In this document: in pieces, positions 8,428 through 16,565 of the stretch
How the letters are laid out: every line of letters starts with the position of its first letter
How positions within the stretch are numbered: the first letter of the stretch is position 1
Assembly (NCBI GenBank): GCA_963575745.1
Contig: CAUYUJ010010380.1
Location: forward strand, 63,501-127,500
DNA from: Prorocentrum cordatum
Taxonomy: Eukaryota > Sar > Dinophyceae > Prorocentrales > Prorocentraceae
DNA length: 64,000 nucleotides
Direction of reading: 5' to 3'
Notes under the pieces: generated by a model
Database searches by the model: none
What the model saw: only the letters and a program-made list of their open reading frames with translations
Told to the model about the DNA's origin: nothing
Made by a program: the position numbers and the translations under genes

Positions 8428-9438
8428 GTGCGTCGTTGGACCTCTCAGATTCCTCAGTGGCAACAGCAGCAACAGCAGCCAGGGCCGTCGATTTCTCAGC
8501 TACGAACGAGGAGTTCGATGAGTGGTTGCAGTACAGGGATCACCTCACAAATGAGGGGGTGCAGGACATCACCCTTCATCCGTATCTGACGCTGACGAGA
8601 CGCACCACCCTCGAGCAGTATAAGAGCACACGTGATGAGTATGCCAACTGGCGGGAGGAGCGTGGCGCCCATGCTCAGAACGTGTCGTACTCCCAGTACA
8701 TTGACCTGGCACGTATGGCCGAAGGCAGGCCGGGTGCCAGCGTAGCGCGGGGAAACCCGCCAGGGAGCACAACTGAATCGCGGGGAAACCCGCCAGATGG
8801 CACAGCTGGCACTTCAGAAACAGTGCACATCAAGCAGCCGAGTAAGACTTTCTTGGAGGACGGTGGACCCTGGAAAGGGACAGGTCAAGATGGAGCTCCC
8901 CGAGGGCTCCAAGATCATGCCGACGACGAAGCTGCCGTCAGGGCATCTGTCGATCAGGTGCGATCGATTTGGAGCTGCGGGGCAACCCGCCTCGAGCTCA
9001 AGCAGCACGTCATTTCAGACGGTGCTGACGGGCGAACCGACCCCGGCGCAGGAGCGCAAACAATTGCAGGGAAACCTGCCTCCGGGGTTGATGGAGACGC
9101 TCGCCAAAGCTATGATGAGAGGCGATAGCATCGACGATCTTGAGACGTTCGATTGCTTCGTAGCCAGGCCACGGGCCCAGCATGGTGGAAGGGTACCCAT
9201 GGACGCTGCACGGCCCCGCCGGAAGATAGTGATGGGGCACACGAACCGTGAGCTGCAGACAGTCAGCGACGCGAGGTCCAAGGGCGTGCTGAAGCAGCTG
9301 ATGGATAATCCATCCATGCTGGCGGCATCTGCGGAGCAATCCGCCTCTGAGGCCTCGGCGCGCTGCAGTGCTGAGCTCCAGCATCTGAGGGGGGCCCAGA
9401 TGCTGGCAGACATTGCAGGCACATCTTCTTTATCTTGA
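8428..9438 (+). pseudogene. Frame-shifted accessory segment
   Basis: After the TGA at 8423, coding-like sequence continues in one frame to about 8900 (ATNEEFDEWLQYRDHLTNEG, then tyrosine- and charge-rich sequence) and in another from about 8800 to the stop at 9436 (ERKQLQGNLPPGLMETLAKA). Hairpins at 8747, 8780, 8977 and 9066 fall in three different frames if each is read as the xGNxP peptide. That marks at least two indels here. No family is recognised; the helical, charged composition suggests a structural part of the element polyprotein. Confidence 0.45.
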
Positions 9439-9563
9439 AGATGGCAGGGCGACGCCGCCCCCTCGTCGTCTTGCCTGATGGCCGAAAGGCCGGGGGGTAA
9501 CAAGGGCAGCGGGGTAACCTGCCTTAGAAAATGAGCTTTTGTCATTGAAGATACGAGAGAGGC

Positions 9564-10913
9564 TTGCGCCGACCTCCGCACCCGAGGTTATTATGTGATC
9601 GTATTTCCCACAATGAGCTTATGACGAGTGTGGGCACAGATCACCTGGGTGCGGTGATCAGTGGAGATTGCACTCTCATATGGATTAGTACCCCGGGTGA
9701 CTGGTATGCACGAACTCCAGGGAAGAGAGTGGCTTCACATTGGTCACGTATCCAAAACCTTTTGATAAAAGCCAGGAAGCTCCGTATGAAAGTCATAACG
9801 TTTGGTCCCCCAGGATATGGTTGGAAGTTTTCTCCAATACGTGATGCTCTGGAAGATCTTAAGTTGTCAGTGATGCGGATGCGTTTGTGTCATTTCGGTA
9901 TTCGGTTCAATATGCAAGACAGTACACCGAGTGGTACTTATATGCAGGTAGCTACATCAATACCGATTAACTCTAAGCTGTGGGCATGTACGTGCAAATT
10001 GGCGATACCACAACATGTGTTGGATTGGTACGGCCAAACGGTACGGCATGCTGAATGGCGAGCTCAGACACGCACTACACTCATCCGTCATTTTAACGAC
10101 AAAATCTTGGGAAACACCACCACGCACGGAAACGTGCCTATATACTTGAACACCTATACACGTACGGACCACAACATCCATCACTACGTGACGACCAACA
10201 AGGGAGGACCGAAATGGTCTGATGTTAACCGACGTGTAACAATTAACCTGGATACAAATGCGGTTCTTCAGGATATCGCAGTATCCGATCAACCAACAGG
10301 ATATGATTGGCATGCACCACTACCTGCAGGGGTTGCCAACATCAGCACACGGTTGTATTGGCAACCCGAGGAACCGGTCTTGCTCGGAAACGAGCCTACC
10401 CAATCACCACAGAAACCTAGACGCGTCATCATAGATGACTGTCCTCTCCCCCTCCCGACTCTGGCGATTGACGCATGTACCCACTCAACCACGACGATGG
10501 GCACGCAGACCGGCGAACAAGACGAGCAAGTCTTACCTACGGAATCGCGTATCAAGCAGAAGGAAAGGCTCAAAGCCGAAATGGAAGCAGGCATCAAGCC
10601 TCGCCGCATCAAAAAGCACGTTGAAGACGGAAACGACGATTGCGGCGATGACTTGTCAGGACTCGAACAGGATCTTATGGCGACCCGGAGCGCTGACGTC
10701 CCGACTGAGCTGATAAGCTCCGCTGAGGATGATGACCTGTTTATTACCCTCCCCACATCTATGCCCGACACACGCGCTGACATATACAGCATAGTCACTA
10801 CTCTATGCTATGGTCATAACAACTGCGTGGATACGTTGGAGCTTCGTGGCGGTGAGGGTGGCATTTTCAGAGCTTGCCTTCTCAAGGGGACTCCTCCTCA
10901 GGAGGCAATTTAG
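9564..10913 (+). CDS. Unknown conserved-looking domain of copia-like element
   Basis: Open frame of about 449 codons. The first 150 residues look folded, not low-complexity: LIWISTPGDWYART, a basic stretch, then FGPPGYGWKFSP, MRLCHFGIRFNMQD, PSGTYMQVATS and LWACTCKLAIPQH, with Cys and His spaced as possible metal ligands. The pattern (Trp-Ile-Ser, a basic helix, a Cys-x-Phe-Gly strand, then Cys-x-Cys-x6-His) is not a family I can name with certainty. The second half is acidic and Lys-rich with a likely helical linker (ESRIKQKERLKAEMEAG). Hairpins at 10124 (HGNVP) and 10382 (LGNEP) are in frame. It ends close to the next frame, which it overlaps by about 40 bases. Confidence 0.55.
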   Translation: MRRPPHPRLLCDRISHNELMTSVGTDHLGAVISGDCTLIWISTPGDWYARTPGKRVASHWSRIQNLLIKARKLRMKVITFGPPGYGWKFSPIRDALEDLKLSVMRMRLCHFGIRFNMQDSTPSGTYMQVATSIPINSKLWACTCKLAIPQHVLDWYGQTVRHAEWRAQTRTTLIRHFNDKILGNTTTHGNVPIYLNTYTRTDHNIHHYVTTNKGGPKWSDVNRRVTINLDTNAVLQDIAVSDQPTGYDWHAPLPAGVANISTRLYWQPEEPVLLGNEPTQSPQKPRRVIIDDCPLPLPTLAIDACTHSTTTMGTQTGEQDEQVLPTESRIKQKERLKAEMEAGIKPRRIKKHVEDGNDDCGDDLSGLEQDLMATRSADVPTELISSAEDDDLFITLPTSMPDTRADIYSIVTTLCYGHNNCVDTLELRGGEGGIFRACLLKGTPPQEAI

Positions 10914-12271
10914 ACAAGACCACATGCGTCGACCTGGGAGACCCCTCGGTGCAGCGGGCTGTAGATCACTACTTCGCAATATGCTACGTACGAGTTGCCA
11001 TGCTACAGCCCAGTTGCCGCACCACAGGACCACCATCCTACTACAACTACAAAGTCAACCACAATACTTGGGAACAGCACCACAAAGAATATTTACCACA
11101 CATCACTTATTGTTGCAAAATCGATGTTACTCAAGAAAATGCACGGAGGTGGCTTATACGCGAACAACCTACAGGAACATGGGTGGATGACATTTCCCCA
11201 TGGAAAGAACCTGATCACCGACCACACATCACAACCGTACGCAGTGATCAGTGTGCGACGGGACTCAAAGATACGGCTGGTGACTATATTAAGAGGCCGA
11301 CAAATATCGCCAGCAACGACGAGACGATTCTTAAACCTTTTGAGCGACTCAAATGCAACGGTCAGCATGCGCACGCACAAGCGTGCAACAGAGAGCTTTC
11401 ACTGGCACAAACATACACCCGAGAATTGCAGTCTGCCTTTGTGGAAGCCGTCTACCTGACGAAAGCCATCGACACCACGCGCGGAAACGCGCCTACATGT
11501 ACCGCACATGCTTACCCTGCTGACCTCCCTGATCAAGCTCAACCAGGAGAAGGTATGATACGCATTGGCGACCGTATCATCCCCAAAGTGGCTACATGCC
11601 CAGCATGCATTGACAACGTCCGAAAGGACAATCCCAGCCACAACAGAAATCCTACACATTGTAAGCATCATGACTCTATCTCTGTATGTTGGCCATGTCC
11701 CGCATGCCAAAGGGATCTTACGAGAAGCAAAGGTGTTAAGAACCACCTCGATACTGAACCCGGGAAGTGTCGTTTTGCGGAACCTTTTAAACTTCCAGAT
11801 GATCATGACCCCGAAGGTAAGACTGTGCCAGCTTGGTGGAAACCCTCACCCAAACCTGGTGAGGGCCAAGCTTCAGCGTCAGGTGGCCGCCAGGGCGCAC
11901 ACGCCAGGCCACCGCGACCACGATCCTTCGGGAACGCTGGCCCGACATCTGGTGCCAGCAGTTACGACATGCTACGAGACGCTCCCGAGCGTGGAAACAC
12001 GCCTTCTGCGTCTTCTGGCGAACCGCCACAGGTAGCGGCCCACCGCGGTCGCCTACAAGGCGTACCACCACCACCAGATGCAGTTGACGAAGGAGACCGA
12101 CTGCGGAGAGCTACAAGGAACCCTCTTGCCTCCACCGGCCCGGGGGCTCCACGACCACCCGACTGGACGAGATTTGATATCCAACACAGTCTGCAAGATC
12201 TCCGTAGTCACGAACCTCATGTCGTTAAAAAGGAACTCCGTAAACTGCACCTACGGTGGTATCATGCGTAG
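10874..12271 (+). CDS. Pol N-terminal region with zinc fingers and start of integrase
   Basis: Frame of about 465 codons. It holds a Cys/His-rich module near 11590-11790: CPACIDNV, then THCKHHD and CPACQRDLTRSKGVKNH...C, resembling C2H2/C2HC fingers. The last residues (LRKLHLRWYHA) are the two histidines of the HHCC zinc-binding domain that opens copia integrase; the matching CDTC/CREC cysteines follow the TAG at 12269-12271 in the same frame. Hairpins at 11479 (RGNAP) and 11989 (RGNTP) are in frame. The fingers may bind RNA or DNA. I cannot identify a protease in this stretch. Confidence 0.6.
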   Translation: MPSQGDSSSGGNLDKTTCVDLGDPSVQRAVDHYFAICYVRVAMLQPSCRTTGPPSYYNYKVNHNTWEQHHKEYLPHITYCCKIDVTQENARRWLIREQPTGTWVDDISPWKEPDHRPHITTVRSDQCATGLKDTAGDYIKRPTNIASNDETILKPFERLKCNGQHAHAQACNRELSLAQTYTRELQSAFVEAVYLTKAIDTTRGNAPTCTAHAYPADLPDQAQPGEGMIRIGDRIIPKVATCPACIDNVRKDNPSHNRNPTHCKHHDSISVCWPCPACQRDLTRSKGVKNHLDTEPGKCRFAEPFKLPDDHDPEGKTVPAWWKPSPKPGEGQASASGGRQGAHARPPRPRSFGNAGPTSGASSYDMLRDAPERGNTPSASSGEPPQVAAHRGRLQGVPPPPDAVDEGDRLRRATRNPLASTGPGAPRPPDWTRFDIQHSLQDLRSHEPHVVKKELRKLHLRWYHA

Positions 12272-14341
12272 GAACCCAAGATGAGGCTAATCCTCGATAA
12301 AGTGGGATTGGACAACGTTCGACTAAACATGATCAAAGAAGTTTGTGACACCTGTCGGGAATGCAGAGCATGGGAACGTCCAGGAAACTCAACACTACCT
12401 TCGGTGAGCCTTCCTGGAAATTGGCTCGGCGAAGGTGAAATGGATCTCATGTTTTACCAGAAACGAACCATATTCCACATTATGGATCGTTGTATTCGCC
12501 TGGCAGCAGGCCAAGAGATTTCCGACAGAGAAGGTGACACTATACTCGAGGCCTACCACTACTGCTAGATTGCCTATCATGGACCCTTCAAAGTCTTGTA
12601 TTCAGATGGAGAGGGCGCCCTGAACAATGATACCGCTAAGGCCATGATGGCGAACAAGGGTGCAACGCTCCGTATCCGAGCGCCCGGCCAACACGCGACT
12701 TCAATTGAGTCACGAAGCGGTATTCTCAGGGGCGTCCTCCACCTGATTGAGGAAGAGTTGAACAGACACAACATCCCTGTTGTATTCACTAGAGTATTGG
12801 CTGAAGGCATCTCCGTTACCAACGCCTTCACGTTTTACAACGGCGTATCGCCATGCCAAGCACACACTGGACGCCAGCCCTCCTTTCTTCCTGACCTCGA
12901 CACCCTTGACTTTCCCAAGGGGCCCGAGACGTCAGGCCATGAACGAGAACGTCGTGTGAGGAAAGTTAGCCTAGAAACAATAACTCAAGCCACGGCTGTG
13001 GCCAAGACAAATCGTGCTCTCAGGGCTAAAACGGCTCCAGATGGCGCTCGCCTTTACTCAGCAGGGGATTTGGTCGACTACCATCGACCCACTGCCACTA
13101 AGGACGATCATGGAGGCTGGAACGGCCCATCCCCTGTGATCCGTAACGTGCCTGAAAGAGGACACATCGTTGTCAAGGCAGGATCTCGTGAGGTAACTGT
13201 GATGTATCCTGATGCTCGTCACACGCTATACATTGAATGCCTCCTTACACGGGAACTTGGCATGGATAATATGGCCATGCAAACAGTCCTCACGTACGCG
13301 GCACACCTTGGTGCAGGGAAACCTGCCAAAGTCTTTGGTTACATCCCAGACTACAAGGGAAACCTCAATCTTTCAGACGACAGCAAGTTTCACCCGCGCG
13401 TTCACCTTGCACTACAGTATCTCGTGCGAAATTATTTCCGAGTAGAACACGTAGTAACAGATAGACTGGCCAAAAGCGTGTCATGTCTATCTGCAGTAAA
13501 GTACGCCACCGGGTCTACGCTGATCCACTACGACAATGATGTTAGCCCAGCTTTCCACTATTATGAGTGTGTGGGCACTGGCCTGAACATTTCTCAAATC
13601 ACTGGTAGCACTCACTCCAGACTCATCCAATGCCTGACCTCACATGTTCCTTCCTTAGGATTTCACGACGACCTGGCTAAGTATCAGCACTCGGGCACCA
13701 CGTCTGGAGAACACGATTCGCCTGGCAACAGGCCTCCACCAGACACCCCAGGTGCTTCATCGCCAAGTAAAGGCCGTCTGTCGACAATCTATGAAGACAA
13801 CGAGGAACATAATATCGAAGCCATGATGCTGGAAGAGCGGTACGATGAGTTACGTATGGGCCTTCATCCCACGACGACTACCGACGATTATCTCTACTGC
13901 GTCCCAACAACTATGCTGCCCGACCAATGTGTTTTGGTTCCAGCATCTGTGGACGAAGAAGATATCGTATTGTCAGAAACGCTCGGAGACGAGCCTGAAC
14001 CACAAGAGCCCTGTCTAGTCTCTCTATGCTCAACCCCACCTGACGAGGGCTACTCTCTTGACAGTGATGAATATGGTCCCTATGTTGAGTTATGTTTTAC
14101 ATCAGAAATGTCAAAAGTAGTGTTGGATCAGACTCAACTTGCACAGCTCGACACTGATATGGTCGCAACGATGAGAGTATATGTATCCTCTGCTGCTAAA
14201 CGTGCTGTGGTGGTCAAGGAAGACGACCTACTCACCAAAGCCGACATAGCAGCACACCCGAAAGAGGTTAGTGAAGCTTTGTACACTGAACTCAATATCT
14301 GGCTTGATAACCGGTGCTTTGAGATGTATGATTTATCCTAA
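12272..14341 (+). pseudogene. Copia integrase and RT lead-in, broken by in-frame stops
   Basis: One frame throughout, interrupted by TAG at 12566 and closed by TAA at 14339. HHCC cysteines (CDTCRECRAW) are followed by the DDE core: Asp in EMDLMFYQ, Asp in LYSDGEGAL and Glu in TSIESR, 34 residues apart, close to the usual D-D35-E. Then come NAFTFYNGVSP and a GDLVDYHRP...GGWNGP segment typical of the C-terminal integrase region. The TAG at 12566 stands where related sequences have Trp (C*IAYHGPF), consistent with TGG to TAG. The final TAA falls in DLS*ASNIM, just before the RT, where a residue such as Lys would be expected. Integrase would insert element cDNA into the genome. Confidence 0.85.
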
Positions 14342-15016
14342 GCCTCCAACATCATGACATTCAGATATGTATACAAGTGGAAGTTTGTGAAGGTAGGTAC
14401 CGAGAACGTTAAAACCATCCGTCTTAGACTTGTCCTTCGTGGATTTATGGACACTGAGGCGTTCGATGTGGAAACCTTCTCAGGAACCGCCCGAAGGCAG
14501 TCCCAGAGACTCCTAGCAAGTGAGGTGGCATGCCATCCAGAGTGGATCTTAGCATCCATGGATATCGACAAGGCGTTCCTCAAGGAGTTGACCTATGAGG
14601 AACTTGCTCATGCCACCGGCGAGGAAACTCGCATGGTCTGCTTCACTCTTCCACCGGGAAGTGCCCAGGTACTTCGTACACTGCCCGGCTTTTCATCCTA
14701 TGACGAAAGCCGACACTGCCTCAGGTGCCTCAAGCCAGGGACGGGTACAAAAGACGCCCCAAGAGCGTTCTCTCTCAAGCTTCGTGCGACCACACGAGCT
14801 CTAGGCCTTACACCGACAAGTTGTGATCCTGAATTTGAATTCAGCCAAGGTTTGTTAACGGCAAAACATGTCGATGACATTAATATGACAGGCCTAGAGA
14901 AAAATATAGACGACTATGTACAACGTGTCGAAAAGTGTTTGGCAAATGCAAGCTTAACAAACACTCATATACGAACTGCGCCGTTCGCTACACTAAGAAT
15001 GACCAAGGGGATGTGA
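14342..15016 (+). pseudogene. Copia reverse transcriptase (RVT_2), catalytic box altered
   Basis: Continues the integrase frame after the TAA at 14339. Recognisable motifs in order: RYVYKWKFVK; RLRLVLRGF; ASMDIDKAFL, carrying the first catalytic Asp; KPGTGTKDAPRAFS; and AKHVDDINMTG, the YVDD box with His for Tyr and both Asp kept. The finger and palm order fits copia RT, which copies element RNA into cDNA. The frame ends at 15014-15016; coding continues in another frame from about 14935, so a 1-base indel lies in the connection between RT and RNase H. Hairpin 14619 is present here but in a different codon phase from most. Confidence 0.88.
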
Positions 15017-15942
15017 TCATGGATCAGGACGAGTGTATCAAACAACTACGTCCTATCACACACCCAGAACTTACAGGAGCGGCGGCCGATGCCAAAGCCA
15101 CCAAACTCATCACCGACATGTTCGTCAGCTTGCGAGGAGCCCTCGCCTATGTTCTTCTTACTCAAGTCTGGCTCATGTTATATGTGGTCTCTCTTCAGAA
15201 AATCCAAGAGCCCACCAACCTACAAGTCAGACGACTGAATGCTGTGACGCGAAAGCTGACCAGCAGCCCGAAACGCATCACCTTCCCTCGGATGAAGCCG
15301 ACGAAAGAAGTTGACATACACAGTGATTCGGGGCATCGGAAGCTCACCGGGGAGGAGGACGATGAGACCAAGGGTTGCGGCATACGCGGGGCCAACGTAC
15401 TACGGCGAGGGAACTCGCCTCAAGGCAAATCCGTCGTTCACCTCTGCGACGGACTATGTAAATCACACCGACTGCAGGTGAGGTCCAGCTATGCCGCTGA
15501 GGCACTTGCAGCTGCACGCAACCTTGATGAGTGTTACCCTACGCTCATCACTCTCCACGAGCTCAAGGCAGGGGCTCTGACTCCACGACAACTACGAGAT
15601 ATGCGTGAAGTTGGGGGCCTAGCTATTAAAGTATCCCTTACCATCGACGCTGAGTCGGTATATAAATCGCTATCCAGCAAGGACCTTAAGATACCGACGG
15701 AACGGACCTTGCTTGGACATATTATCTGGAAACGTGAGCTCATGGATATAGGTATAGTGCATAACGTGCAGTGGTGTGATATTAGAGATATGACCGCAGA
15801 TGGGCATACAAAGGGGAGCATCGATCGGGAGCTACTTTTGGAAGTGATGTCAGGCAACCAGTCATTTAAGTATGACGTGAAGCAGTTTGTTCCCTTTCGG
15901 GATCCCGAGGACAGAAACAAGCCTAAGTCTAATCAATTTTAG
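14935..15942 (+). CDS. Copia RT connection and RNase H
   Basis: About 335 codons in the frame entered after the RT indel. RNase H signatures: VDIHSDSGHRKL (first Asp), RSSYAAEALAA (Glu), LTIDAESVYKSL (Asp) and WCDIRDMTADGHTKG, the last being the typical copia ending with the catalytic Asp. The enzyme degrades the RNA strand of the RNA-cDNA hybrid. The protein ends about 360 bases before the 3' LTR. The hairpin at 15405 encodes RGNSP within the domain, in a loop-like insertion between the first strand and the helix; that position may explain why an insertion was tolerated. Confidence 0.85.
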   Translation: MFGKCKLNKHSYTNCAVRYTKNDQGDVIMDQDECIKQLRPITHPELTGAAADAKATKLITDMFVSLRGALAYVLLTQVWLMLYVVSLQKIQEPTNLQVRRLNAVTRKLTSSPKRITFPRMKPTKEVDIHSDSGHRKLTGEEDDETKGCGIRGANVLRRGNSPQGKSVVHLCDGLCKSHRLQVRSSYAAEALAAARNLDECYPTLITLHELKAGALTPRQLRDMREVGGLAIKVSLTIDAESVYKSLSSKDLKIPTERTLLGHIIWKRELMDIGIVHNVQWCDIRDMTADGHTKGSIDRELLLEVMSGNQSFKYDVKQFVPFRDPEDRNKPKSNQF

Positions 15943-16302
15943 TCTGTCCTTGTTGCCCCCGCGGTCCAATTTGCCAGCATGGGCGCCTACTACAGAGGCG
16001 CCCTTCTAGGTGCTCGGAAACGAGCCTTACATTTCACGCTTGGTAACGAGCCTGTTCAGTGTGATTCAGGCTCTTTGCTTTAATACCCGTTTGCTCGGTG
16101 ATGTATAGCCCGTTTGGCTTACCTCTAGCCGGGCCGATAGCCCTTTACCATTCAAGGGGCTGTCTCATATTTGCGTGAAATGCCTTGCGAGGAAACTCGC
16201 CTTACAGTCTGGTGTTAGGCCAGTCTGTATGCACCGTTTTCTTGCAAACAGTTGCGCGCGCGGCCTTTGTAGAGCCTAACGGCTGCGCGGCTATACTCTT
16301 TG
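15943..16302 (+). other. 3' untranslated region of copia-like element
   Basis: No open frame of interest. It contains three hairpins of the family (16012, 16038, 16187), the middle one with a U-G pair in the stem. Being untranslated, these copies show that the hairpin is not simply a by-product of a conserved peptide. No polypurine tract is evident before the 3' LTR. Confidence 0.6.
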
Positions 16303-16565
16303 ACTTTAAGGGTAGCTCTTTGGGAGATGTTATATAGAATCGGGAGTATAGCTCGCGCGCCGTTGCTTTTGGCTCAAGGCACGCGCGCCCTATTTGCCCG
16401 GACACTGCTTGTGTCCGCTACGTGTTGGAAAGATCATTACATCGATCTTATCCTATCTTATCCGTCCATTCCTCTTACTGAACAGCCTCAGTACGATACC
16501 GGACGCGATTTGCCATCCGATCCCCATGGAATCGGATGCTACTTGGCTTACCATAGTCACTTTCG
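16303..16565 (+). repeat. 3' LTR of the copia-like element
   Basis: Second copy of the terminal direct repeat, in the same orientation as the first. It keeps the TATA-like sequence, the spliced-leader-like stretch and both inverted repeats. Differences from the left copy are mostly transitions. No obvious polypurine tract lies immediately upstream; the 100 bases before it are mixed sequence. Confidence 0.88.
16360..16378 (+). promoter_or_regulatory. Spliced-leader-like sequence in 3' LTR
   Basis: Same 19 bases as in the left LTR, without a change, although the surrounding LTR sequence has diverged by about 5 percent. Confidence 0.6.

Larger units (their letters stand above)
1316..16200 (+). 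repeat. Dispersed sense-strand GNRA mini-hairpins (at least 38 copies)
   Basis: Each copy is a 14-nt perfect or near-perfect hairpin GCNNG-GNRA-CN'N'GC, usually followed by C. Starts: 1316, 1355, 1409, 2272, 2737, 3064, 3679, 3754, 3970, 4685, 5272, 5353, 5960, 6496, 6757, 6805, 7060, 7262, 7672, 8182, 8263, 8747, 8780, 8977, 9066, 9509, 10124, 10382, 11479, 11989, 13313, 13720, 13981, 14619, 15405, 16012, 16038, 16187. Loops are GAAA, GCAA, GAGA, GGAA or GTAA. The two inner stem pairs vary (TC, GG, CG, AG, GA, TG, AC, GT, CT, CG) and the other arm changes to match; 3064, 9509 and 16038 have a G-U pair, and 6805 and 8263 have one A-C mismatch. All lie inside the copia-like element, in the leader, most coding segments and the 3' UTR. 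Confidence 0.9.
831..16565 (+). mobile_element. Large Ty1/copia-type LTR retrotransposon, decayed
   Basis: The element is bounded by ~263-bp direct repeats (834-1096 and 16303-16565). Gag with a zinc knuckle comes first, then accessory segments, integrase, RT and RNase H; integrase before RT is the copia order. At about 15.7 kb it is roughly three times the usual copia length. The coding frame changes several times (near 2612, 3987, 5150-5426, 8425, 9000-9560, 10900 and 14940), and in-frame stops lie at 4272, 12269, 12566 and 14339, so this copy is probably inactive. The LTRs differ at about 14 positions by my hand count, so the insertion is not recent. I found no aspartic-protease D-[ST]-G motif in a convincing context. 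The body carries a dispersed family of sense-strand GNRA hairpins found nowhere else in the window. Confidence 0.9.

Noticed and set aside
9481-9495. GGCC-GAAA-GGCC hairpin near 9482 and GTCC-GAAA-GGAC near 11620 as family members
   Set aside because: They have a C-GAAA-G closing pair and lack the GCNNG/CNNGC frame of the family.
12269-14341. Stop-codon reassignment (TAG/TAA read as amino acids)
   Set aside because: Stops are few, coincide with single-base changes from expected codons, and other domains in the same elements are also frame-shifted; decay is simpler.
1316-16200. Hairpins as transcription terminators or as a conserved peptide motif
   Set aside because: No T-runs follow them, they occur in UTR as well as coding DNA, and the variable residues change in complementary codon pairs, which a peptide motif would not require.
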